Source: Perkinsus olseni (Eukaryota > Perkinsozoa > Perkinsida > Perkinsidae). From it: a stretch of 64,000 nt of DNA. The stretch lies in assembly GCA_013115135.1 (NCBI GenBank), contig JABANP010000095.1, positions 10,001 to 74,000 on the forward strand, read 5' to 3'. How positions within the stretch are numbered: position 1 is the stretch's first letter; each line of letters starts with the position of its first letter. Position numbers and translations under genes: made by a program. The notes under the pieces are model-generated. The model searched no databases and was not told the DNA's origin. It worked only from the letters and a program-made list of their open reading frames with translations. Below are positions 52,904-60,872 of the stretch, in pieces.

Positions 52904-53035
52904 TGTTGTGTCCATAGTGTCCCATTCCAGTATCCTAGGCTAAGCTACGTAGCCTATGGCTAGCCTCCCCATCTTCACTTGTAATAACGTAACTATTATA
53001 TCTTTACCCGAAACAGTATCTCTTGGGTTGTTACA
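52904..53035 (+). repeat. Right (3') terminal repeat of nested element, 132 bp
   Basis: Same length as the left repeat and 130 of 132 bases identical. Followed by the target duplication CGGG. Confidence 0.92.
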
Positions 53036-53039
53036 CGGG

Positions 53040-53146
53040 CGAGCAAGCTTCACCTCGCATGCCGCGCGCGCCATCGCGATCACCGCGATGAGAGCCGCTC
53101 TAGCACGTAGACCTTTCCAAAAGCCAGGAGCGTGGCGCTGTAGACG
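53040..53146 (-). repeat. 3' LTR, part 2
   Basis: 107 bp continuing the LTR after the nested element and its CGGG duplication. Differs from the 5' LTR copy by one visible base near its end (GTAGACG versus GTAAACG). Confidence 0.9.
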
Positions 53147-53194
53147 TCCCCCAAGGTCTTAAGTGCTACAGGAGCGGAGAGAGAGAAAAGAAAA

Positions 53195-54802
53195 TCAGGC
53201 TTCAAGGTAACCCGCCTCCACCAAGGCGGATCGCGAAGCGTCCTTGAGCATGTTGGTCGGAGTCAGACTTATACGCATAAGCACTGAAGACACCGTCCTG
53301 AGAAGAGGGGCGTCCCTCTTGGAGTCTTCGGGAGTATCACCGGTGTAAGTGGAACCATCATGAGATATCCAAACCGGGAAAAATTTCTTGCCATCGTGCG
53401 AGTCATAGACCTGTATCACGAGAGAGTCAACCGGGAGACCATCTTCGTTGATCCTTTCCGCTACGACCCTGCCGACGGCATCCGCATCGCATGATAATCT
53501 GGCCAAAATGATCTCATCAGGTTTGACCGAAGAAAATGGTATCGTGGTTTCAACAGCCAGAGTTGGACGATCTCTATCAACAAAGGCGTGTCTGGCCTCG
53601 AGATGGCAAGCCGAGACGCTGACAGAGTGGTCTGGTGGACTGCCGAGAGGATGTAGCCTAGTGATGAAACCAGCAAGTGATCCGAGGTAACAAAAGGGAC
53701 CATCTTCCACGTTGACGCCGCTCACCAGCCTGACCGTTCCTTCGACCGGTCGGGACTCAGGGCGACGCCAGACCACAAGTTCACCGTCCTTCAATGGACG
53801 ACCCGGGCGGGCCGCAGATGCACGAAGGCAATCCCGCACGTGAGCTTGAAGAGTGGAAATACGAGCTGCACCTACCGAAGTCTCGAGAACTTCCCTGAGA
53901 GCATCTGGTACGTCAGAGGAAGTAGCTAGTGCCTCAAGGTCCGCGAGAGAGGCAACAGGCACATTGCTCGTGACAGAAGACAGCAGTGATGCAGATGGAG
54001 TACGGACCTGTGTACCGAACATCAGTTCCGCCGCCGAGTGACCGGACACACGCTTCTGCGAGTTGATGGACAGCTGAACGAACGGTAAGGCTTGATCCCA
54101 TGGGAGCTTGGTAGACGGGAGTATACGCTTGACACGGCCGACCCTTTCCTCGGCGCTTCCATTCGAAAATGGCGAATACGCAGGAACCGTGTTGAAGCGT
54201 ACCCCGCAGGCCAAGAGGGGAGCGCGCAGCGAAGGGGCATCAATGAAGTTATCGCCGGTGACACTTAGAGGTACCCCGAATACGCTCACCCATGACGAGT
54301 ACAGGATCTTGGCCGTAGTCCCTCCCTTAACGTCTTCCGCACTGCACAGGATTGTGAATCCTGTGGCCAGGTCGGTAATGACAAGGAAGGCCTTCAGGGA
54401 GGAGTCTACGGGAGGCACCCATGTAGGAGATGGATAGCCGTGATCGATGGCGATATGCTTCCCGCGAGCATTCAGATCAATCAGCCCCCAAGGTACACGA
54501 GGAGCCGTGAGCAATTTCATGCGCTTGGCAGGTTTCTGCTCCATGCAGTGGTCACAGCGCTCGACCCAAGACCTTGCATCACGTAGGAGTGTTGGCCACC
54601 ACACGAAGGCAATGAGAGCATCACGCATGTCTCTGTGAGGCCTATGGTAGTCCATTTCATGGGCGATAAACAGGAACCAATCACGGAGCTTCCAGTCCAC
54701 GTCAACATTAGTGCCGATCATGTCGTTCAGACCCTTGACGACACCTTCCGGGATGACTGGGACTGAAATCGGTCCCGTTATCGAAGCTTCTGATATAGTC
54801 AT
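53195..54802 (-). CDS. Retrotransposon integrase
   Basis: 535 codons in a different frame from gag-pol, starting 30 bp after its stop. The N-terminal HHCC zinc finger is HRPH (53-56) with CDHC (83-86). The catalytic core D-D-35-E is Asp in VITDLATGFT (about 144), Asp in SVTGDNFIDAP (about 184) and Glu in NGSAEERVGRVK (about 218), with correct spacing. The C-terminal region (WRRPESRPVEGTVRLVSG) resembles an integrase SH3-like tail. It inserts element cDNA into chromosomes. No stop or lost catalytic residue is seen, so the element may be active, allowing that the 3' LTR is disrupted. Confidence 0.9.
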   Translation of the reverse strand: MTISEASITGPISVPVIPEGVVKGLNDMIGTNVDVDWKLRDWFLFIAHEMDYHRPHRDMRDALIAFVWWPTLLRDARSWVERCDHCMEQKPAKRMKLLTAPRVPWGLIDLNARGKHIAIDHGYPSPTWVPPVDSSLKAFLVITDLATGFTILCSAEDVKGGTTAKILYSSWVSVFGVPLSVTGDNFIDAPSLRAPLLACGVRFNTVPAYSPFSNGSAEERVGRVKRILPSTKLPWDQALPFVQLSINSQKRVSGHSAAELMFGTQVRTPSASLLSSVTSNVPVASLADLEALATSSDVPDALREVLETSVGAARISTLQAHVRDCLRASAARPGRPLKDGELVVWRRPESRPVEGTVRLVSGVNVEDGPFCYLGSLAGFITRLHPLGSPPDHSVSVSACHLEARHAFVDRDRPTLAVETTIPFSSVKPDEIILARLSCDADAVGRVVAERINEDGLPVDSLVIQVYDSHDGKKFFPVWISHDGSTYTGDTPEDSKRDAPLLRTVSSVLMRISLTPTNMLKDASRSALVEAGYLEA

Positions 54803-54831
54803 GACAACATCCTCAATGCAGCTGACCAGGC

Positions 54832-57800
54832 TCAGGGCGTCTTGGCCTCAGTGGCCAATTTTTGCAGCCTGCCAGAGCCGTCGAAGTGGAGCTGCCATGC
54901 TTGAAGCGAGCAACCATGGAGAAGGGTAGAAGAGTCAGCCTTCTGCAGGGATATCAGCTGGGCTCTCAGGTCTCCCTCCAAAACGGTCTTCACCGAATCA
55001 TGAACGGACGGGAGGTTGTCCGCGGTAGCAGAGTCGGAAGGAGAGGATGATACCGGAGTCACCAGAACGAAGGTTTCCCCGCCTCCTTCAGGAACGTATC
55101 GCTGGCCTCCCTGGGCCAGACGACTCAGCAGATCACTGAAGGAATTGTCCTTACCCTTTGCATGGCGATAGGTCAGGTCAGCCTCGTCGTACTCGAGAAG
55201 ATCGGCCAGCCAGGAGAGCCAGCGTTTAGTTTGCCTGGTGGTTGGCTGGTACGTAGAAGAGTTGAGGCGACCTTCAATTTTTCCCAGAGCGCTCGTGGAA
55301 TCCATGAACACCGTTACCCGTCCTATTCCTGGGTGTGAATCCGAGGAATGGAGCTTATGGAAGTTGAGGAAGGAGAGGATAAGCTGACGCCAGTGAGCCA
55401 ACGCGTGGCATATGGCGTATAACTCACGATCAGCAATATCGTAGGCCTTCTCATATGTTGACCATTTGTGGGTCCAAACGCCAATGAGCTGAGCATTGTC
55501 TGACAACCAATCGGCAGAGATGCGCTCGGGATTGGTGGCGAACTTCTCGCGAGAGAGCCGCCACAGACAAGCCGCTCCTGCCTCCGGCGACGCATCGCTC
55601 ATGAGGACCAACTGCATGCCGTCCCAGTTATCCATCTGGGAGTGGAAAGGCACGAAAGCATTCCCCATGTTGTCGCCAATGGCCTTCCATGCGGCCTCAA
55701 GGTCCGCCGTCCAAGGAAGACGCGCAGTCTTCTTGGATTTGGCTGCGACCATTGAGCCCACCAACGAAGTGAAAGGAGCTGTCAGATGACTGAGGGTCTT
55801 CTCGGCACGGTTACGTTCTGGCCTCCAGAGAGAACGACAGAACTGCAACAGACCGAGCTTAGTGCGAAGGCCTCGAAGGGTAAGAGGTTTGGTCTTGAGG
55901 TTGGTACGGAGGTTTTCCAAGGTAGCATCGGATATCCTATATCCTCCTTGGACTAGCGTGAGACCTAGGTAGTCAATCTCGCGAGCCGGACCCTTACGCT
56001 TAGCTATAGGAGCCTTGGCATTAACCTTCTCAAGGATGTACACCAGGAGACTCTTCAAGTGCACGCACTCGTCGATGAATCGTGACCATGCTAGGATATC
56101 ATCGACGAAGGTTAGGATGTGAGTGGGACCGTCGGTACAGTAGGCTTCAGGTATCGCTGTAGCGAGAAGAGAGTGGATAGCGTACGCCCAGAAGAACGAT
56201 GACAATTTGAATCCCATCGTCATGTAGCGGAAGAGGGCATACTGGACAGTGCCGGCAGAATCATAGTAGGCGAACCCGAACAGATGGCTGCAACTCTCGT
56301 CGTACTCGAGGTTGAAAAACGCCTGGCCGACATCTAACCCTACATACCATACATCGCTGGCCGGGAGTTCCGCAAGGCACTCATCAACAGAGCGCATGTA
56401 GGTCCCCCAGCTCGGCAAGAGGTCTTTCACGGACTCGTTGATGCATCTCTCATCAACCACGAGACGATACGCGCGGTCCACGTTCTCCGCTGTCAAGGGC
56501 TCCGTAACCTCATCGACAGTAGCCTTAGGCACCGCAAAGGCCGGGGAAATCCAAACCTGCCGATGGTCCACGGCCGCACGCGAAAGACGCGTGACAATCC
56601 CGTCCCTCTCAAGATTGTTCACCATGAGCTCCATGGCCTGCATCTCCCGCTTGCGACACACGTATGGCCTCTTCGGGCAGGGACGTACCGCGCCAGGCTT
56701 AAGTTGGACCGTGACCTTGGGAAAAGACCATCCTTTAAGGCGCTCATCAATCTTAGCCTTGGTGGGGAGTCTGAGACGTGTGTCTGCTACTACGGTGGAA
56801 ATGCTTCCAGCTCTGTAAGGTGAGAGAGGCCAGGTAGAGTCCAACGCTCCACAATAGAGCGTATCATCGGTAGTGTGCAAGGTGGCCTCCAAACGTTTGA
56901 GAGTTTCCATGCCCAGGATGATTGTGGATCTACCCAACTTCATGTTGAGACCATCGGCGACATTGAGCATCAAGTTGAAAGAGAGATCCTTACCCTCTAT
57001 ATCAACAACGACAACGGGCACCCGAGCCTGCCCTATGACACAAATGGAGCCCAGAGACCCAGCCGATTCGAGCTTCTTGAGCCCTCTCGCTGGAGTCACT
57101 CTGAGGCCCATCAAACTGGCTGATGAAGATGATATCAGCGACAGATCCGAGCCTGAGTCAACTAGAAGCTCCACTGGCAGCACGCGGCCAGCAGAACCAG
57201 TGGCCGAGGCTTTGACGACGCGCAGGCCTTCTTGTGGAGAATCAATGGAATGTGCCATGAAGGTGGACGAGGTAGGCTTCTGAGCCGCTTCCTGGCCGTC
57301 CCCCGAGCCCTTAGGTGCCTTGGCCGCGGCAGCTTCAGCTTGTCGCTGGCGATACCAATCCGGCACCAAATGAGCATTTGCGGGATTCTTCCAGCAGTGC
57401 GCATCGTCGTGCTTGTTAGACCCTCTATACCTCCTCGTGGCACAGAAGGAACATCTTGGCTTATTTCCCTTGGTGTCGCTTCCACCAGTCGTATCGTCCT
57501 TACCCACAGGCGGTTCTTTGACCTCCTTGGATCCAGACTGGTTCGACTGGGGAGCTTGACCGACAGGAAGGGATGGCCGTTTGTTGGAGTTGGGCTTTCG
57601 CGAGGTACCCTCCGACCTTGATAACGAGACCTTAGATTCGTGATAGAGCGCTGCATCACGAGCCTCCTCTAAAGGCAGCTTTGGTAGTTGATGACCGCAG
57701 CTGGCCTCCAGAGGTGCCTTGATCTCAGGTAGCAGGCCTCCAACGAACTTAGCAGAGACGAACGGCAAGGGCAGGGTGACGCCAGATACGCGAGAGAAGA

Positions 57801-58788
57801 GCAACCATTCACTCTTGACACGAGCGTAGAATTCGTCAACCTTCTCACCGGTGTGCTGTTTGAGTGCCTCCCAACGCTCGCTGGCACTTTCCGAGGTATC
57901 GGTCTCGACAAAACGAGAATCGAGGTACTCCCAGATGGCGCTTGGAGCTGGTTGGGCCGTCCCGAGGTGAGTGATGATCTCTGACCTTAGACCCTTCCCT
58001 ATATGCCGGAAAAGGAAGAGCATACAGTCACGATCATTATCGATGCCGTAGAAGTTGATGGATGTCTGAACACCTCCCTTGAAAGCCGCGTAAGGGGCCG
58101 CCGAAGTGGGCCCTTCAAACTCCGTGTACTCAAGGGGAAGCTTGAACACGTTCAGTGGAGCCCTCTCACGAGACAAGTAGGTGGTTGTGGCACCTTCCCT
58201 GCTAACACTTGCCGCCACGCCGGGATTTCCGGACGAAGACTGACTGGTAGCAGAGATGGTACCCGCCTGGGACGCCTGGTCGCGCAGGGCCTCTAGGAGA
58301 GCGTCGACGTAATGGCGCTCATTGCCCAGCTCGACGCTACGTGCGATTCGATACTTCCTCTTCGTGGAGGCGACGGCTAACGCGCTTCCTAGCCAGAGCA
58401 GAGGTCGCATGGACATGCCGTGAACTAGGCCTGCGTGGAGCACCATGGCCAGAATGGCCCTAGCAAATTCTAGGGGAGGTCGGGCGACCGTCGGACTCGC
58501 GCTGCTTTCCGCCCCGGCCGCACTGGACGCCATAGCCGAGGCCAAATTGGAGACGAAAACCTTGACCCCGCTCAGGGGAACGGTTTCGAACTCCAAGAAC
58601 CTGGCTAGAAGGTAATCCGTTTGGTCCGGGGATATGAGACTGGGGTCAAAGTCGAGAGGAAAAGATTGAAGACCAGGACCGAGAGAGGTTGATGTTCTCC
58701 ATTTCCTAATCTCTGTAGCGTCTTGGGGCTCAAGCACGGTCCTTCCCAGTGACAACTCAGTATCCGTTGGAGAATCAGAGTCATTCAT
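54832..58788 (-). CDS. Retrotransposon Gag-protease-RT-RNase H polyprotein
   Basis: 1,318 codons, intact. Gag occupies about residues 1-440. A C2HC-type knuckle, CSFCATRR...HDDAHC, is at about 446-465. The retroviral-type protease motif LLVDSGSDLSLI has its catalytic D-S-G at 544-546. RT motifs are LVVDERCINE (about 776), VGLDVGQAFFNLE with a catalytic Asp at 819, MGFKLSSFFWAY, and FVDDIL with the DD pair at 896-897. RNase H starts LVLMSDASPEAGAACLW (Asp about 1065), followed by DIADRELYAICHALAHW and VFMDSTSALGKIEGR. The frame ends just before the integrase frame, so integrase is made by frameshift or from a separate frame. Gag begins inside the LTR. RT is divergent; I place it near Ty3/gypsy or BEL/Pao without choosing. 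Confidence 0.92.
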   Translation of the reverse strand: MNDSDSPTDTELSLGRTVLEPQDATEIRKWRTSTSLGPGLQSFPLDFDPSLISPDQTDYLLARFLEFETVPLSGVKVFVSNLASAMASSAAGAESSASPTVARPPLEFARAILAMVLHAGLVHGMSMRPLLWLGSALAVASTKRKYRIARSVELGNERHYVDALLEALRDQASQAGTISATSQSSSGNPGVAASVSREGATTTYLSRERAPLNVFKLPLEYTEFEGPTSAAPYAAFKGGVQTSINFYGIDNDRDCMLFLFRHIGKGLRSEIITHLGTAQPAPSAIWEYLDSRFVETDTSESASERWEALKQHTGEKVDEFYARVKSEWLLFSRVSGVTLPLPFVSAKFVGGLLPEIKAPLEASCGHQLPKLPLEEARDAALYHESKVSLSRSEGTSRKPNSNKRPSLPVGQAPQSNQSGSKEVKEPPVGKDDTTGGSDTKGNKPRCSFCATRRYRGSNKHDDAHCWKNPANAHLVPDWYRQRQAEAAAAKAPKGSGDGQEAAQKPTSSTFMAHSIDSPQEGLRVVKASATGSAGRVLPVELLVDSGSDLSLISSSSASLMGLRVTPARGLKKLESAGSLGSICVIGQARVPVVVVDIEGKDLSFNLMLNVADGLNMKLGRSTIILGMETLKRLEATLHTTDDTLYCGALDSTWPLSPYRAGSISTVVADTRLRLPTKAKIDERLKGWSFPKVTVQLKPGAVRPCPKRPYVCRKREMQAMELMVNNLERDGIVTRLSRAAVDHRQVWISPAFAVPKATVDEVTEPLTAENVDRAYRLVVDERCINESVKDLLPSWGTYMRSVDECLAELPASDVWYVGLDVGQAFFNLEYDESCSHLFGFAYYDSAGTVQYALFRYMTMGFKLSSFFWAYAIHSLLATAIPEAYCTDGPTHILTFVDDILAWSRFIDECVHLKSLLVYILEKVNAKAPIAKRKGPAREIDYLGLTLVQGGYRISDATLENLRTNLKTKPLTLRGLRTKLGLLQFCRSLWRPERNRAEKTLSHLTAPFTSLVGSMVAAKSKKTARLPWTADLEAAWKAIGDNMGNAFVPFHSQMDNWDGMQLVLMSDASPEAGAACLWRLSREKFATNPERISADWLSDNAQLIGVWTHKWSTYEKAYDIADRELYAICHALAHWRQLILSFLNFHKLHSSDSHPGIGRVTVFMDSTSALGKIEGRLNSSTYQPTTRQTKRWLSWLADLLEYDEADLTYRHAKGKDNSFSDLLSRLAQGGQRYVPEGGGETFVLVTPVSSSPSDSATADNLPSVHDSVKTVLEGDLRAQLISLQKADSSTLLHGCSLQAWQLHFDGSGRLQKLATEAKTP

Positions 58789-59027
58789 TAGGAAATGAGG
58801 ATGATAATATCTGATGATGATGCCATACTAGTTAACAAGTCCGACCGAAATCAATAATGAGTGATTCGCGAGTTCCCCGCAGCTAAGGGGTACGCGAATA
58901 CATAGCCGATCTATTGCGGGCGAGCAAGCTTCACCTCGCATGCCGCGCGCGCCATCGCGATCACCGCGATGAGAGCCGCTCTAGCACGTAGACCTTTCCA
59001 AAAGCCAGGAGCGTGGCGCTGTAAACG
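58714..59027 (-). repeat. 5' LTR (314 bp), also encodes the Gag N-terminus
   Basis: Matches 49775-49981 and 53040-53146 end to end. The gag start codon (58788) lies inside the LTR, so the first 25 codons are LTR sequence. It also shows the uninterrupted sequence CTATTGCGGGCGAGCAAG, the empty site for the element nested in the other LTR. Confidence 0.9.
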
Positions 59028-59310
59028 CAACACGTGCCTGGGGAACGCGGCGCGCAGATATCGATCAGTTGGGCGCGCGCTACTTTTAGTGATTAGGACG
59101 GAGAATTTAGTGACACTCGATGGACGTGCCCACAGAGGGCAGCGGGTGGTCGGACGTGAATGCAGCATATTCGAACATGAGGTTTGATGAGAGCAGTGTA
59201 AGTGGGCGTGAGTATCCGAGAGTACATGATGTTCGGACACGAGTGTATGTGAGTTTTGATGCCTCATCAGTACTCATGTCATTAATGATGAAGTCAAGAC
59301 CACGAATCAC
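59028..59310. other. Short spacer between the two transposons
   Basis: Contains a palindromic GC-rich stretch (GGGCGCGCGC, about 59069). A minus frame (LDFIINDMSTDEASKLTYTR) is open, but I cannot link it to the aldo-keto reductase on the other side of the Mutator-like element. Confidence 0.35.
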
Positions 59311-59427
59311 CCAATTCTGTACGACCCCAATACTGTACGACAGGTTGATCTCGCTCGCCCTAAAATCGCCCCCCAATACCGTACGACGTGAAGAGCAGAC
59401 TTCTGGCATGCTCCAATACTGTACGAC
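59311..59427. repeat. Left terminal inverted repeat of MULE
   Basis: 117 bp, inverse of 63122-63238, with four spaced copies of the CCAAT(A/T)C(T/C)GTACGAC motif. Confidence 0.9.
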
Positions 59428-59800
59428 GAAAAATGGCGCACAAGCCGTGGAACTTCCAGGGCTTCGGGGTTGGAAGGTCAGTCGCTAAACACAACGCTTT
59501 TGTTCGCTCTATTAATACAGTAACAAGAGTAACACGAGCAATGTTAAGCGCCGTACAATTCCTGAAGTAGTGTATGCTAGACGAATGAGGGATTCACGTA
59601 ACCGCTGCCTGCCAGTGATTGCATTGACCAACACAGCGCAATAGCGAAACTTGAAACCAGACTGAAACTTGGTAGTTTACGTAGCGTGAGATCATTGGCG
59701 CTGCAAGAGACGTATACTGCCTCTATTGCAGTTCCTACGAAAGACATGACAGAGGCTCTACGCGCTCTCATGCGTGAGCCGAAGTTGCGCACACAAAGAA

Positions 59801-60082
59801 TCACAATGTAAAAGAAAATCGCTTCGACAAGAAAACATCAGTCGGAATCTTGCCCCGCAGCCTCGGAAAGACGAGGGACCGTCTACTTTCATCTTCCAGG
59901 CAGTCGAAGATGTGCTGCCTCATGTCAGATTCCCGAAATAGGAACTTATCTGGTTGTTGATGAGGCGACGCAGCATAGGCTGTCAGGCGTGCCAGCACGA
60001 ACGCCCCACAAAGATTACTGCCGACGGTTTGCCGAGGTTTTGAATGTTCCATCCACAGAGATATGGAACCCTCCTCCGTCAT
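59801..60082 (-). pseudogene. Ulp1-like cysteine protease C-terminal fragment
   Basis: Frame overlapping the transposase end. From about 60030 it reads QTVGSNLCGAFVLARLTAYA then FRESDMRQHIFDCLED, resembling the Q-x5-D/N-CG-xFVL catalytic cysteine box and C-terminal helices of Ulp1/C48 peptidases. The catalytic His and Asp parts are absent. Some MULEs (for example the Kaonashi group of plants) carry Ulp1 domains downstream of the transposase, so this is best read as the remaining end of such an element after deletion. Confidence 0.55.
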
Positions 60083-60872
60083 TCTTCATCGCGTCCTTCA
60101 CCCAAGGATCCATCCAGATGATGAGACGATCCTCATCCCCTTCGCCGCTATCGAATAAGACGGTAGACCGACTCAAGCCTCCGGCATCCACGTGGGTAAA
60201 TGCAGGTGGCAGAGCCGCTAGCCCTTCTCGATTAGAAGGGGCAGTCGGTAGCCCAAGAGAAGCTTTTTTGGTTTTACGCAGAGTCTCATGTATCGCCTTG
60301 CGACTCGGCAGACCCCTCACTGCTGCATTGTCCATTTGTGGAGTCACCTCGTGAAACGGTTCCATGACACGTGCCCTGACCGGCAACTTTGCAGCCTTCT
60401 TCTTCATCTCAATGTAGCCCTTCATAGAAGGCGCATCCGGGTCCCCGCATACGTGAGAACCTTTGACGGTTGCGGTGGCAAACCTTACGTCATCACAATT
60501 ACCCGTCACGAGTAGGCGAGCATGACACTTGCGATATCCATTGCTCTTAAAACCGCGATACCTCTTACAGCGACAAGAAAAGGAGCCTCTTTCTCGAGCA
60601 GGTGGACGATCACTATTCCCAGCAGCATTCCGATGGTAGAGGTACCCTTGGAAAGCGTAAAGAGTTGTCCCCTGACGCTCTCCACGAACTATTTCCAGCC
60701 GTGGGGCCGCGGTTTCGTCAGCAGGAGACACGGGGGCCACCATGTCTGCCTGTCCCGCATCTTCATGCAGCTGAGGTGTCCCAGAGGCGTGAGGAGGTGG
60801 AGTGGCGTCCATATTTCGTGGTTCGAAAGTGGAAAAAAACTGAAGCGAGTCAATCAGTTTCGATCGGGGCAA
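60015..60872 (-). CDS. MULE transposase N-terminal part with FLYWCH zinc finger
   Basis: 285 codons; the likely start is the internal ATG giving MDATPPPHASG (about 60815). A FLYWCH-type finger: YAFQGYLYHRNAAGNS, SFSCRCKRYRGFKSNGYRKC, HARLLVTGN and the terminal GSHVCGD histidine. After a linker comes GGGFHISVDGTFKT, the first catalytic Asp block (DGTFK) of MULE transposases. The frame ends seven residues later, so the rest of the DDE core is missing. The next sequence on the strand matches a different domain in another frame, so an internal deletion is likely. The protein would be inactive as a transposase. Confidence 0.75.
   Translation of the reverse strand: MPRSKLIDSLQFFSTFEPRNMDATPPPHASGTPQLHEDAGQADMVAPVSPADETAAPRLEIVRGERQGTTLYAFQGYLYHRNAAGNSDRPPARERGSFSCRCKRYRGFKSNGYRKCHARLLVTGNCDDVRFATATVKGSHVCGDPDAPSMKGYIEMKKKAAKLPVRARVMEPFHEVTPQMDNAAVRGLPSRKAIHETLRKTKKASLGLPTAPSNREGLAALPPAFTHVDAGGLSRSTVLFDSGEGDEDRLIIWMDPWVKDAMKNDGGGFHISVDGTFKTSANRRQ

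Larger units (their letters stand above)
49982..53035 (+). mobile_element. LTR-flanked element carrying a negative-strand-virus L-like gene
   Basis: 3,054 bp nested in the 3' LTR of the retrotransposon. Both ends are 132-bp direct repeats starting TGTTGTGTCC and ending TTGTTACA (TG...CA), differing at two positions. It is flanked by a perfect 4-bp duplication CGGG (49978-49981 and 53036-53039), and the empty site is present in the other LTR at 58917-58920. Just inside the left repeat is TGGTAGCAGCTCC, like an initiator-Met tRNA primer site. Just before the right repeat is the purine tract GGGGAGGAGGGCAG. These define a plus-strand LTR retroelement. No gag, protease, RT or integrase is present. 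The interior is instead a viral-polymerase-like frame on the minus strand, so the element is non-autonomous. Confidence 0.9.
49775..59027 (-). mobile_element. LTR retrotransposon with gag-pol and integrase
   Basis: Minus-strand element. The 5' LTR is 58714-59027 (314 bp). The 3' LTR is 49775-49981 plus 53040-53146 (also 314 bp), split by a nested element. The two LTRs differ by a single base that I can see, so insertion is recent. The internal region encodes Gag, protease, RT and RNase H, then integrase, an order shared by Ty3/gypsy and BEL/Pao elements. A G-rich tract (GGGGGA on the minus strand) lies just inside the 3' LTR. Possible target duplication CAACAC at 49767-49772 and 59028-59033, though the left copy is 2 bp from the LTR edge. 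Confidence 0.9.
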
